Assembly (NCBI GenBank): GCA_900766825.1
Contig: CAAFWU010000036.1
Location: forward strand, 16,509-80,508
Reading direction: 5' to 3'
Origin: Bacteroidales bacterium
GTDB lineage: Bacteria > Bacteroidota > Bacteroidia > Bacteroidales > Marinilabiliaceae
Length of the DNA: 64,000 nucleotides
Positions 26,607 to 35,619 of this stretch are shown here, one piece after another (position 1 is the first letter of the stretch; the number at the start of each line of letters is the position of its first letter). A program made the translations under genes and the position numbers. The notes under the pieces are model-generated. The model saw nothing but the letters and a program-made list of their open reading frames with translations, ran no database searches and had not been told where the DNA came from.

Positions 26607-29096
26607 ATGAGCGAAAATAATAACAACGACAATAACGAACTTTTTGACGACATAGTAACCGACGACCCTGGACAAACCATCAGACAAACCTTTGTTCTTG
26701 GTGAAGTTAAGGGACAGACACCCATGCCCGACGAGGTTCCCCTCATTCCACTGCGCGACGCTGTGCTCTACCCTGGCACCGTGGTGCCCATTATGGTGGA
26801 ACGTGCTCAAAACAAGCAACTTATTGCCGAGGCTCTCAAAAACCGACAAGCCGTTCTTACTTCGCCCATGCCCGACCCCAAAGTGGACCAACCCACCGAG
26901 GCGGACTTGTGCCCCATATGCGTTGTGGCCCAGATAATTAAGGTCATGACCATGCCCGACGACACCATAACAGTGATCTTGCGAGGTGCCGAAAGGGTGC
27001 AACTGGGTCAAATTGTCAAGACCGACCCATACATCATTGCCACCTATAGCCGCTTGCCCGAAGAGATTCTCTCCGCCGAGCAAGAGGAGAAGGTTGCCAA
27101 CATGCTCAGTGCGGCCAAGAGCTCCGCTGCCAAGTACTTCAACCTCATGGACAGCACGCAGGTAGAGGTGCAAACAGCCATCCGCAACATCGACGACCTC
27201 GAGTTCCTCTGCAACTTTGTAGCCTCGAACCTCGAGGCCGACATAGCAGACAAGATCAGAATCCTCTCGGGGGCCAACGTTCTGGAGCGCGCTCAAGCCC
27301 TATTAGAGACTCTGGAGCGCGGGGTGCAGTTTTTGCAACTCCGCAACGACATTCAAAGCAAAGCGCGCCAAGACATCGACAAGCAGCAGCGTGAGTATAT
27401 GCTCCAGCAGCAGATGCGCACCATACAAAACGAGCTTGGAGACAACCCACAAGAGCAGCGCGTTAGGCAATACCGCGAACAGGCTGCTAAAAAATCGTGG
27501 AGCAAAGAGGTCAACGACCGTTTCTGGAAAGAGGTGGACAAATTCTCCCGCCTCCGCCCCGAATCGCCCGAGTTCAGCATGCTTCAGGACTATCTGGACA
27601 CCCTCATCGAACTCCCTTGGAACAAATGCACCAAGGACCGCATGGATTTGGATGCCGCAGCCAAACAGCTGGACAAAGACCACTTCGGTCTGGAAAAAGT
27701 CAAGGAGCGCATCTTGGAACACTTGGCCGTGCTAAAGCTCAAAGGCGACCTCAAGAGCCCCATCCTCTGCCTCTATGGCCCCCCAGGCGTGGGCAAAACA
27801 TCGCTGGGCAAGAGCATTGCCACGGCATTGGGCCGCAAATATGTGCGCGTGTCGCTCGGTGGTTTGCATGACGAAGCCGAGATTCGCGGTCACCGACGCA
27901 CCTACATTGGCGCCATGCCTGGTCGAATCATCGAGGGCATAAAAAATGCTGGCACATCGAACCCCGTCTTCATATTGGACGAAATCGACAAGATAAGCCA
28001 CGACTTTCATGGCGACCCTGCCTCGGCTCTGCTCGAGGTTTTGGACCCCGAACAAAACGTGGCATTTCACGACAACTATATCGACTTGGACTACGACCTG
28101 TCCAAGGTCCTCTTCATTGCCACAGCCAACAACATATCGCAAATCTCGGGCCCCCTCTTGGACCGCATGGAGCTAATACCCGTAGATGGCTACCTGCTCG
28201 AGGAGAAGGTGGAGATTGCCAAGGCACACCTGATTCCCAAGGAGATTAAAGCTCATGGGCTCAAGTCCAAAGACTTCGACATAGAGCCCGAGGCAGTCAA
28301 ATACCTCATTGAGAAATACACTCGCGAGAGCGGCGTGCGCGAACTTAACAAAACCATTGCCACCCTCTGTCGCAAACAGGCTTTGGCTGTGGCACGCAAA
28401 CAAAAGCCACAGAGCATGCTGGGTCAAGCTCAGATACGCCAAATGCTCGGTGCCGAGAAGTTCGACCACGACATATGGCATAGCGACCTGCGCGCTGGCG
28501 TGGTCACTGGCTTGGCGTGGACTGCCGTGGGCGGCGAGATACTCTTTGTGGAGTGCGCAGCCAGCAAGGGCAAAGGCAAAATGACCCTGACGGGCAACTT
28601 GGGCGACGTGATGAAAGAGTCCGCCGTGCTGGCTTTGGAGTATGTTCGCTCCAACGCCCAACTCTTTGGGTTGCAGGATGTAGACTTCGACCAAGAGAAC
28701 TTCCACATCCACGTGCCCGAGGGTGCGGTGCCCAAAGATGGTCCATCGGCTGGCATAACCATGGTCACAGCCATTGTGTCTGCCCTCACAGGCCGACGTG
28801 TCAAGAAACGCGTGGCCATGACGGGCGAGATAACCCTCCGCGGCATGGTAATTCCCGTTGGTGGCATAACCGAGAAGATTTTGGCTGCCAAGAGGGCGGG
28901 CATAACCGACATAATACTCTGCGAGCAGAACAAAAAAGATATCGACGAAATTAAAAAGGAGTATGTTGATGGGCTCACATTCCACTTTGTTAAGCAGATT
29001 GCTGAAGTGATTGAGCAAGCTCTGGAGACAGAGCCCACTGGCATCCCCGCCTCATACTACTCACTCGCCGAGAAAAACAACGAGGTCGACCAATAG
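26607..29096 (+). CDS. lon: ATP-dependent protease Lon
   Basis: Lon degrades misfolded and regulatory proteins. The 829 residues have an N-terminal substrate domain (VPLIPLRDAVLYPGTVVP), a coiled middle part, Walker A GPPGVGKTSLG, Walker B FILDEIDKI, the sensor NNISQISGPLLDRME, and a C-terminal Ser-Lys protease domain with PKDGPSAGIT (catalytic Ser) and KILAAKRAGI (catalytic Lys). An Asn/Asp-rich lead (SENNNNDNNELFDDI) precedes the family core. It is followed by rsfS after 76 bases. Confidence 0.97.
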   Translation: MSENNNNDNNELFDDIVTDDPGQTIRQTFVLGEVKGQTPMPDEVPLIPLRDAVLYPGTVVPIMVERAQNKQLIAEALKNRQAVLTSPMPDPKVDQPTEADLCPICVVAQIIKVMTMPDDTITVILRGAERVQLGQIVKTDPYIIATYSRLPEEILSAEQEEKVANMLSAAKSSAAKYFNLMDSTQVEVQTAIRNIDDLEFLCNFVASNLEADIADKIRILSGANVLERAQALLETLERGVQFLQLRNDIQSKARQDIDKQQREYMLQQQMRTIQNELGDNPQEQRVRQYREQAAKKSWSKEVNDRFWKEVDKFSRLRPESPEFSMLQDYLDTLIELPWNKCTKDRMDLDAAAKQLDKDHFGLEKVKERILEHLAVLKLKGDLKSPILCLYGPPGVGKTSLGKSIATALGRKYVRVSLGGLHDEAEIRGHRRTYIGAMPGRIIEGIKNAGTSNPVFILDEIDKISHDFHGDPASALLEVLDPEQNVAFHDNYIDLDYDLSKVLFIATANNISQISGPLLDRMELIPVDGYLLEEKVEIAKAHLIPKEIKAHGLKSKDFDIEPEAVKYLIEKYTRESGVRELNKTIATLCRKQALAVARKQKPQSMLGQAQIRQMLGAEKFDHDIWHSDLRAGVVTGLAWTAVGGEILFVECAASKGKGKMTLTGNLGDVMKESAVLALEYVRSNAQLFGLQDVDFDQENFHIHVPEGAVPKDGPSAGITMVTAIVSALTGRRVKKRVAMTGEITLRGMVIPVGGITEKILAAKRAGITDIILCEQNKKDIDEIKKEYVDGLTFHFVKQIAEVIEQALETEPTGIPASYYSLAEKNNEVDQ

Positions 29097-29172
29097 GACC
29101 TCGAGCCCAACATCTACACTATTTTTGGGCACAAAAAAAGTAAACATTACACACAGAAACTCAAGAGATTAT

Positions 29173-29547
29173 ATGAGCAATAAGGACACAGCAATGGAGA
29201 ACCCACTGGTGGAGGCCGTGGTAGAAGGCATTCGAGACAACAAAGGTCACAACATTGCCATACTGGACATGCGAGGCCTTGACGGAGCCAGTGCCGACTA
29301 CTTTGTTATTTGCGACGGCAACAGCACCACGCAGGTGGACTCCATAGCCAACGCCATTGAGGACCGCACCCGCGAAGACGCTGGCGAGAAGCCCGCACAC
29401 ATAGAGGGTCGCACCAATGCCGAGTGGATCCTTTTGGACTACCACGACGTAGTGGCCCACGTCTTCCTCCGCCCTCAGCGCGAGTTCTACGACCTCGAGG
29501 GTCTCTGGCAAGATGCCAAACGCACCGACTTGCCCGACGACATATAG
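29173..29547 (+). CDS. rsfS: Ribosome silencing factor RsfS
   Basis: RsfS binds L14 on the 50S subunit and blocks subunit joining in starvation. It encodes 124 residues from MSNKDTAMENPLVEAV (ATG at 29173; 29194 also possible). Conserved parts are LDMRGLDGASADYFVICDGNS, DSIANAIEDRTRE and WILLDYHDVVAHVF, then RPQREFYDLEGLW. It precedes ftsH, as is usual in Bacteroidetes. The frame extends upstream through the lon end but without homology. Confidence 0.95.
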   Translation: MSNKDTAMENPLVEAVVEGIRDNKGHNIAILDMRGLDGASADYFVICDGNSTTQVDSIANAIEDRTREDAGEKPAHIEGRTNAEWILLDYHDVVAHVFLRPQREFYDLEGLWQDAKRTDLPDDI

Positions 29548-29670
29548 AAAGGTAAGTCGGAACTCAGTTGGTTTCCTTCCCCCACCAGACACACAACCCT
29601 GGTGAGTACCCCAACTCGCTGTGATATAAAAATCATGTCCCTTTAACCATCAAAGACTTAACTCAGAAAA

Positions 29671-31701
29671 ATGGCAGATACCAAAGGCAAGAAAAAAGGT
29701 GGCAAGAGCTTCAATCCCTACTGGATTTATGGCGTGGTCATCTTGGCACTCATAGCCATTAGCGGGCTAAGTATGGGCAGCGCTCCACAGAGCCTCTCCT
29801 ACAGCCGCTTCGAGACCGAGCTGCTCGCCCGTCAGGGTGTGGAGCGCATTGTGGTGGTCCGCAACGAACTCAAAGCCGAGGTGACCCTCAATGCCGACTC
29901 GGTAGACAATTTCAAGGATCTTTTTGCATCCAACATGAGCGTGCCCCGCAAGGGACCACACTTCATTGTGGACCTGCCCTCCATAGACAGCTTCGAAGAT
30001 AGCCGCAAGGCGGTGGAGAAAGCTCAGCAGAGGACCATACCCATCTTCTACGAACAGCGCAGTTCGTTCTTGGGGGACATCATGGTCTTCATCTGGCCCA
30101 TCCTCTTCTTCGTGATCATCTACTTCCTCTTCTTCCGCCGCTTGGGTCAAGGGGGCGGTGCCAACCCATTCAACGTTGGTCAGTCGAAGGCCAAAGAGGT
30201 GGGCAAAGACACCAAGGTTGACGTAACGTTCAACGATGTGGCAGGTCTGGATGGCGCCAAACAGGAGCTCGAGGAGATTGTGGAGTTCCTCCGCCATCCT
30301 CAGAAATACACCGAGTTGGGCGGCAAGATACCCAAGGGTGCTCTCTTGGTAGGCCCTCCAGGCACAGGAAAGACCTTGTTGGCCAAGGCTGTGGCTGGCG
30401 AAGCCAGTGTGCCCTTCTTCTCCATGTCGGGTTCCGACTTTGTGGAGATGTTTGTGGGCGTGGGAGCCAGCCGTGTGCGAGACCTTTTCAAGAAGGCCAA
30501 GGAAAAGGCCCCAAGCATCGTCTTCATCGACGAGATTGATGCCATTGGTCGCGCTCGTGGCAGAGGCAACGGCTTCGGCAGCAACGAGGAGCGCGAGAAC
30601 ACCCTCAACCAATTGCTCACCGAGATGGACGGCTTTGGCAGCAACAGCGGCGTAATAATTTTGGCCGCCACCAACCGAGCCGAGATATTGGACAAAGCCC
30701 TGCTCCGCGCAGGTCGTTTCGACCGTCAGATTCAGGTAGAGTTGCCCGACATCCACGAGCGCGAAGCCATATTCAACGTTCACCTCCGTCCGCTCAAGTT
30801 GGCCCCCGACTTCGACCGCTCGTTCCTATCCAAACTCACCCCAGGTTTCTCGGGTGCCGACATTGCCAACGTGTGCAACGAGGCGGCCCTCACTGCCGCA
30901 CGCAAAGGCAAAAAGTTTGTAGAGAAACAAGATTTTCAGGATGCTGTGGACCGCATTGTGGGTGGTCTGGAGAAAAAGTCGAAGATACTGACCGCCGACG
31001 AGAAACGCACCATAGCGTGCCACGAGGCTGGCCATGCCACCATAAGTTGGCTTTTGGAATTTGGCAACCCCTTGGTCAAGGTAACCATAGTGCCCCGCGG
31101 CAAAGCACTGGGTGCCGCATGGTACCAGCCCGAGGAGCGACAGCTGACCACCAAACAGCATCTGCTGGACGACATATGCTCTGTGCTGGGCGGACGCGCA
31201 GCCGAAGACATAACCTTTGGTCAGGTAGGCACAGGAGCCCTCAACGACTTGGAGCGAGCCAACAAACAGGCATACGCCATGGTGACATACTACGGCATGA
31301 GCGACAAGTTGCCCAACGTATGTTACTATGACTCAACAGGTCAGAGCGATATGGCATTCCGTAGCCCCTACTCCGAGGAGCGAGCCAAGATGATTGACCA
31401 AGAGGTGTCTGAAATAATTGCCACCCAGTACGAGCGCGCCAAAGAGATCCTCCGAGCCAATGCCGACAAGCATCGCCAGTTGGCCGACCTGCTCATGGAG
31501 CGCGAAGTAATCTTCACCGACGATGTGCAAAACATCTTTGGTCCTCGCCCATGGCGCAAACGCGAAGATGAGTTGGCAGAAGAGGAGAACAAAGCCAAAC
31601 AGAAGGAGGCTCAGACTGCCGAGCAGCAGCCCGAACAGCAAGAGAGCCCCGAAGCCGCAGTCAACACACCTTCATCCGAGGCAACTGAAGAGACCAAATA
31701 G
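29671..31701 (+). CDS. ftsH: ATP-dependent zinc metalloprotease FtsH
   Basis: FtsH is a membrane-anchored AAA protease that removes damaged membrane and short-lived cytosolic proteins. The 676 residues have a first membrane helix at about 17-35, a periplasmic domain, a second helix at about 137-156 (VFIWPILFFVIIYFLFF), Walker A GPPGTGKT (228-235), Walker B FIDEID (285-290), the second region of homology near LRAGRFDRQI, and the zinc site HEAGH (451-455). The C-terminal 50 residues are Glu/Gln-rich and likely disordered. The next gene is pheS, not cdsA as in many relatives. Confidence 0.97.
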   Translation: MADTKGKKKGGKSFNPYWIYGVVILALIAISGLSMGSAPQSLSYSRFETELLARQGVERIVVVRNELKAEVTLNADSVDNFKDLFASNMSVPRKGPHFIVDLPSIDSFEDSRKAVEKAQQRTIPIFYEQRSSFLGDIMVFIWPILFFVIIYFLFFRRLGQGGGANPFNVGQSKAKEVGKDTKVDVTFNDVAGLDGAKQELEEIVEFLRHPQKYTELGGKIPKGALLVGPPGTGKTLLAKAVAGEASVPFFSMSGSDFVEMFVGVGASRVRDLFKKAKEKAPSIVFIDEIDAIGRARGRGNGFGSNEERENTLNQLLTEMDGFGSNSGVIILAATNRAEILDKALLRAGRFDRQIQVELPDIHEREAIFNVHLRPLKLAPDFDRSFLSKLTPGFSGADIANVCNEAALTAARKGKKFVEKQDFQDAVDRIVGGLEKKSKILTADEKRTIACHEAGHATISWLLEFGNPLVKVTIVPRGKALGAAWYQPEERQLTTKQHLLDDICSVLGGRAAEDITFGQVGTGALNDLERANKQAYAMVTYYGMSDKLPNVCYYDSTGQSDMAFRSPYSEERAKMIDQEVSEIIATQYERAKEILRANADKHRQLADLLMEREVIFTDDVQNIFGPRPWRKREDELAEEENKAKQKEAQTAEQQPEQQESPEAAVNTPSSEATEETK

Positions 31702-31752
31702 GGTCTGGGGTCTTGGGTATAGGACAAACAAAGCCCAGACGGCACTGCAACA

Positions 31753-31784
31753 TTGTGTATCGTCATAAAAAAAGCGTAACTTTG
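31753..31784 (+). promoter_or_regulatory. Promoter of pheS
   Basis: TTG (31753-31755) and an exact -7 box TAACTTTG (31777-31784) are separated by 21 bases. Transcription would start about 90 bases before pheS. Confidence 0.6.
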
Positions 31785-31883
31785 TCTTAAAATGATGGTG
31801 CCCCCCACATATACCTATGACGCAAAGCTAAGCGGACGGGTGAAGCACTCATTGCAACCACAAAGCCAAAAAGCAAAGCAACA

Positions 31884-32912
31884 ATGCTCAAAGACAAGAT
31901 AGAGAATCTCAAGAGTGAGATTGAAGCCCTCAAGGCACAGAACGCCGAAGAGGTTGAGGCTCTGAGAATTAAGTACCTCAGCAAAAAAGGTATGGTCAGT
32001 GCCCTCTTCGATGAGTTCAAGACCGTGGCCCCCGAGATGAAGCGCGAGATGGGTCAGAAACTCAACGAACTCAAAACGTTGGCACAGGACCACATAGCCC
32101 AGCTCCGAGCCATTGTTGAGGCCAATGTTGCCAAGCAGGAGCGCGCCGCCTTCGATGCCACACGTTCGGCAACGTCGGTGCCCATGGGCGGTCGTCATCC
32201 CATCTCCATTGTCAAGAACGAGATCATTGACATCTTTGGCCGATTGGGTTTCACCGTGGCCGAAGGTCCCGAGGTCGAGGACGACTGGCACGTGTTCACC
32301 GCCCTGAACTTCCCTCCCGAGCACCCAGCTCGCGACATGCAGGACACCTTCTTCATCAACACCAAGCCCGACATCTTGCTCCGCACCCACACCAGTTCGG
32401 TTCAGGTCCGCGAAATGGAGCGTCAGAAGCCACCCATCCGTGCCATATTCCCTGGTCGAGTGTTCCGCAACGAGGCCATCTCTGCACGTGCTCACTGCAT
32501 ATTCCATCAGGTCGAAGGTCTCTACATTGCCAAAAACGTTTCGTTTGCAGACCTCAAGCAAGTCTTGGTCTACTTTGCAAAAGAGATGTTCGGCTCCAAC
32601 GTAGAGATTCGTCTCCGTCCCTCCTACTTCCCCTTCACCGAGCCCAGCGCCGAGATGGACGTAAGCTGCACCCTCTGCGGTGGCAAGGGTTGCGGCGTCT
32701 GCAAAGGCTCTGGTTGGTTAGAGATCTTGGGTTGCGGCATGGTGGACCCCGCCGTTCTGCAAAACAACGGCATCGACCCCAACGAGTACAGTGGCTACGC
32801 CTTCGGCATGGGTGTTGAGCGCATTGCCATGCTCCGCTACGGAGTGGACGACATCCGTCACTTCTTCGAGAACGACGTCCGCTTCCTCAATCAGTTCGCT
32901 TCGGCCAACTAA
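31884..32912 (+). CDS. pheS: Phenylalanine--tRNA ligase alpha subunit
   Basis: PheS is the catalytic half of the alpha2-beta2 PheRS. The 342 residues have an N-terminal coiled-coil tRNA arm (about 1-90), motif 1 around GRHPISIVKNEIIDIF, motif 2 HTSSVQVREME followed by GRVFRNEAISARAHCIFHQ, and motif 3 GYAFGMGVERIAMLRYG. A CTLCGGKGCGVC insertion with four Cys precedes the GWLEILGCGMV strand. pheT is not adjacent, so the two subunits are encoded apart. A long hairpin follows. Confidence 0.96.
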   Translation: MLKDKIENLKSEIEALKAQNAEEVEALRIKYLSKKGMVSALFDEFKTVAPEMKREMGQKLNELKTLAQDHIAQLRAIVEANVAKQERAAFDATRSATSVPMGGRHPISIVKNEIIDIFGRLGFTVAEGPEVEDDWHVFTALNFPPEHPARDMQDTFFINTKPDILLRTHTSSVQVREMERQKPPIRAIFPGRVFRNEAISARAHCIFHQVEGLYIAKNVSFADLKQVLVYFAKEMFGSNVEIRLRPSYFPFTEPSAEMDVSCTLCGGKGCGVCKGSGWLEILGCGMVDPAVLQNNGIDPNEYSGYAFGMGVERIAMLRYGVDDIRHFFENDVRFLNQFASAN

Positions 32913-32940
32913 TTTGCACGCAGAATACTTCTTTGAATAT

Positions 32941-32989
32941 AATTCCCCACATGTCTCACTCACAACACGTTTGAGGCTTGTGGGGAATT
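32941..32989 (+). terminator. Inverted repeat after pheS, possible terminator
   Basis: An 11-bp perfect stem AATTCCCCACA (32941-32951) with TGTGGGGAATT (32979-32989) and a 27-base loop. There is no clear T run after it. Confidence 0.5.
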
Positions 32990-33034
32990 CTGATATAAAA
33001 AAGTGGGAGAGATGAATAAAAAATAAAATTATCA

Positions 33035-33042
33035 TATCTTTG
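33035..33042 (+). promoter_or_regulatory. -7 box of the DUF3791/DUF3990 cassette
   Basis: TATCTTTG matches TAnnTTTG exactly. It ends only 6 bases before the ATG at 33049, so the transcript would be leaderless or nearly so. Confidence 0.45.
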
Positions 33043-33048
33043 AGAATT

Positions 33049-33273
33049 ATGACAAAGAAAGAAAAAGACATAGCCCTCTTCGTGGCCTTTTGTATAGAGG
33101 AATACGCAGCAGATAGAGGGATGCAAAGCCAAGATGTCTACGAAATGTTCGCCAAATACAATGCGATCCATTACCTAAGCGAATGTTACGAACCACTTCA
33201 CAGCCAAGGTCGCCTTTGGATTTTGGACGACATCGATCATTTTATTGACAATAAAGAAAAGGAGAAAGTATGA
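33049..33273 (+). CDS. DUF3791-like small protein
   Basis: This 74-residue protein (TKKEKDIALFVAFCIEEYAA...) resembles DUF3791 proteins in its N-terminal helix with FCIEEYA, the central QDVYEMFAKYNAIHYL and the C-terminal WILDDIDHFI. The ATG at 33049 fits; an upstream TTG adds only three residues. Its stop overlaps the start of the DUF3990 gene by 4 bases (ATGA), so the two are translationally coupled. Its function is not established; a small protein ahead of an ADP-ribosyltransferase-like partner would suit an antitoxin or adaptor, by inference only. Confidence 0.7.
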   Translation: MTKKEKDIALFVAFCIEEYAADRGMQSQDVYEMFAKYNAIHYLSECYEPLHSQGRLWILDDIDHFIDNKEKEKV

Positions 33274-33749
33274 AACTATACCACGGAAGTTTGGAGGTAG
33301 TTAAACAGCCCAAAATAATAAAACCGAACCGCTCTCTTGACTATGGAAGTGGCTTTTACACCACAACATCAGAAAAACAAGCCAAGGAATGGGTGCAAAA
33401 ACGTATGTTGGAAACTCATACCAATGTAGGTTATGTGAATATATACGAATTCGACGAAAACAAAATCAATGAATTAAACTGCCTTATTTTCAATGAACCT
33501 ACAGAAGAGTGGGCAACGTTTGTACTAAGTAACAGAACAAAAGCTGATTATATACACAATTTTGATATAGTATATGGTCCTGTTGCAAACGATAAAGTAT
33601 ATTATCAATTTAACATGTACGAAGCAGGAGGTATCAGCATAGAAACACTCATTCGAGAACTCAAAACATTCGTTTTAGTAGACCAATACCTCTTCCATAC
33701 GGAGAAATCTCTATCATACCTACACTTTAAAGAAGTCATTAAAATCTAA
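33270..33749 (+). CDS. DUF3990 family, ADP-ribosyltransferase-like protein
   Basis: The 159 residues show the DUF3990 pattern: KLYHGSLEVV at the N-terminus (His5), LDYGSGFYTTTSEKQAKEW (about 29-47), VNIYEFDE, EEWATFVLSNR, and the FDIVYGPVANDKVY block. The YHGS and GFYTT elements resemble the NAD-binding H and Y motifs of ADP-ribosyltransferases, and the Glu in EEW could be the third element. That family relation is known at fold level; catalytic activity here is inference. It is the middle gene of a tight three-gene operon and is more AT-rich than its neighbours. Confidence 0.75.
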   Translation: MKLYHGSLEVVKQPKIIKPNRSLDYGSGFYTTTSEKQAKEWVQKRMLETHTNVGYVNIYEFDENKINELNCLIFNEPTEEWATFVLSNRTKADYIHNFDIVYGPVANDKVYYQFNMYEAGGISIETLIRELKTFVLVDQYLFHTEKSLSYLHFKEVIKI

Positions 33750-33756
33750 GATTCCC

Positions 33757-34008
33757 ATGTCTGAATTTCAAATAAATCAATCCAACGTTCGTCTAATGAT
33801 ACCAGGGAAAATAGCTTGGTTAGCCGAATATTTGCAAACCGACTATGGCTACACACTACAAGAGAGTTTGAACATTATATATCATTCCAACATGTATAAA
33901 AAGTTGGCAACAGAGAGCACAAAATATTGGCATTACGGACCTGTTTATTTATATGAGGAACTTAAAGAAGAGATGTCATCACTTCCCCACCCTCCTTCTT
34001 TTTCTTAA
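33757..34008 (+). CDS. Small protein of the DUF3990 cassette
   Basis: This 83-residue protein begins 7 bases after the DUF3990 stop. The core IPGKIAWLAEYLQTDYGYTL-QESLNIIYHSNMYKKLATE ends with YWHYGPVYLYEELKEEM. I think it belongs with the small proteins that accompany DUF3990/DUF3791 genes, but I cannot name its family securely. It has no signal peptide or membrane segment. The conserved Trp/Tyr-rich tail suggests a binding surface. It is probably part of the same functional unit. Confidence 0.65.
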   Translation: MSEFQINQSNVRLMIPGKIAWLAEYLQTDYGYTLQESLNIIYHSNMYKKLATESTKYWHYGPVYLYEELKEEMSSLPHPPSFS

Positions 34009-34051
34009 ACCTTCCCACTATATTTTCGTATTAAAAAGTAATAATAAATAT

Positions 34052-34081
34052 TTTGTGTTGTTTCAACTTTTTGTACCTTTG
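34052..34081 (+). promoter_or_regulatory. Promoter of the pectate lyase gene
   Basis: TTTG (34052-34055), an 18-base spacer, and TACCTTTG (34074-34081), an exact -7 box. The ATG is 47 bases further on. Confidence 0.65.
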
Positions 34082-34128
34082 TGCAAACGTTTGAAACAAA
34101 AATATAGGATTAAGATACCCAATTGCCT

Positions 34129-35559
34129 ATGGTAATGAATACTAATATTTTGAACTTACGGAGTTTGATATCGGCACCTGTGTTAACGTTGGCACTATCG
34201 GCTGCAACACTCATGGGATTGGGTGGAGTTACTGAGGCTAACGCACAGATATCGAAATACGATGCCAATGCGCCAATGGGTTGGTGCACTGCCACCTCGC
34301 AGACTGCTGTGGGATATGAGGTGACTGGCGGCGGCAAGTCCACCGAGAGAAACACCATTACGCTCACCAGCACTGGCTCGGACATGAGGAGCACCATAAG
34401 CAGCGCTCTGAAAAACTATAGCGTCATCATCTTCGATGGCTCTAAAGGCGACTTCATTGTAAGCACCTCCGTTGACCTCAACTCGCTCAAGAACAAGACC
34501 ATCATTGGCATCAATGGTGCAAGGCTTTGCACAAAATTCTACTTGACAGATGAGATCAAAGCTGCGCTGGATGCTGCTAATGTTAAAAGTCTAAGTACAT
34601 CGTCTGGCACAGGTGGAACTCTTTCCAACAACAACAAAGTTGACGAGAAGTGTGAATTTGTTACTCGCCAAACCTTGATTGACCTCACGGGCGACGATAA
34701 AGAGAACCATCGCAAGAGCGGCATCTTCAATGTCAAGACTTGCGAGAACATCATTATCCGCAACTTGATTTTTGTTGGTCCTGGTTCTTGTGACGTGGGT
34801 GGCTACGACCTCATTTCATCCACTGGTTCAAAACACTTGTGGGTGGATCACTGCGAGTTCACCGATGGCATCGATGGCAACTTCGACATCACGCAATCGT
34901 CTGACTTCAACACTGTTTCGTGGTGTAAGTTCAGCTACACCGACCGCTCATATAACCACGCCAACACCAATTTGGTTGGCAGCAGCGACACGGAGAATGC
35001 CGACTACCTGAATACCACATTTGCCTACTGCGAGTGGGGCACAGGTTGCAAACAGCGTATGCCCATGGCTCGTGCGGGCACGATTCATTTGCTCAACTGC
35101 TACTACAATTGCGCTGGCAACTCGGCGGCCGTCAACCCTCGCAAGAACTCCAATTTCTTGGTTGATCGTTGCTACTTTGCCAAAGATGTAAAGGTGTTCA
35201 GCCAGAGCGGTGCACTGAGCTACGTGTTCAACGACTGCTACACTGTTAATGGCAGCATTCCGTCCAACAAAGGCACCACAGAAGTTCCCTACACCTACCC
35301 TCTGGAGATGGGGGTTAAGGAGGTTCCAACCGAGATAGGGACTTACGTTGGTGCCACACTGACCAAAGCTCTGCTGCTGGGCGAAGAATCGGACACGCCA
35401 ACTGCCATTTTTACCCCTGAGCTCGGCAAGGAGGTGACCAAAGTTGTCTACTGGTCATTGGACGGTCGGGCTCACGCAACAGCACAAAAGGGTATTAACA
35501 TCATAAAGATAACCTACGCCGATGGCTCCACTAAGACGCAAAAGGTCATTGTGAGATAA
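34129..35559 (+). CDS. Secreted pectate lyase, PL1 family-like
   Basis: It encodes about 476 residues with ATG at 34129 or 34135. The signal peptide is ILNLRSLISAPVLTLALSAA... cut near EANAQ. The parallel beta-helix has PL1-like signatures: VIIFDGSKGDF, KTIIGINGARL, NIIIRNLIFVGP, the calcium-site region WVDHCEFTDGIDGNFDITQ (about 240), and a basic stretch near KQRMPMARAGTIHLLNCYY. The C-terminal about 70 residues (VVYWSLDGRAHATAQKGINI then KVIVR) look like a T9SS tail. It should cleave polygalacturonate by beta-elimination outside the cell, complementing the GH28 enzyme at 4921-6258. No SusC/D genes are adjacent. Confidence 0.88.
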   Translation: MVMNTNILNLRSLISAPVLTLALSAATLMGLGGVTEANAQISKYDANAPMGWCTATSQTAVGYEVTGGGKSTERNTITLTSTGSDMRSTISSALKNYSVIIFDGSKGDFIVSTSVDLNSLKNKTIIGINGARLCTKFYLTDEIKAALDAANVKSLSTSSGTGGTLSNNNKVDEKCEFVTRQTLIDLTGDDKENHRKSGIFNVKTCENIIIRNLIFVGPGSCDVGGYDLISSTGSKHLWVDHCEFTDGIDGNFDITQSSDFNTVSWCKFSYTDRSYNHANTNLVGSSDTENADYLNTTFAYCEWGTGCKQRMPMARAGTIHLLNCYYNCAGNSAAVNPRKNSNFLVDRCYFAKDVKVFSQSGALSYVFNDCYTVNGSIPSNKGTTEVPYTYPLEMGVKEVPTEIGTYVGATLTKALLLGEESDTPTAIFTPELGKEVTKVVYWSLDGRAHATAQKGINIIKITYADGSTKTQKVIVR

Positions 35560-35619
35560 GCTATAGGTCAAGACTCTATTGTAAAAACATTTGACAACAA
35601 CAGAAAAGCCTACTACACA

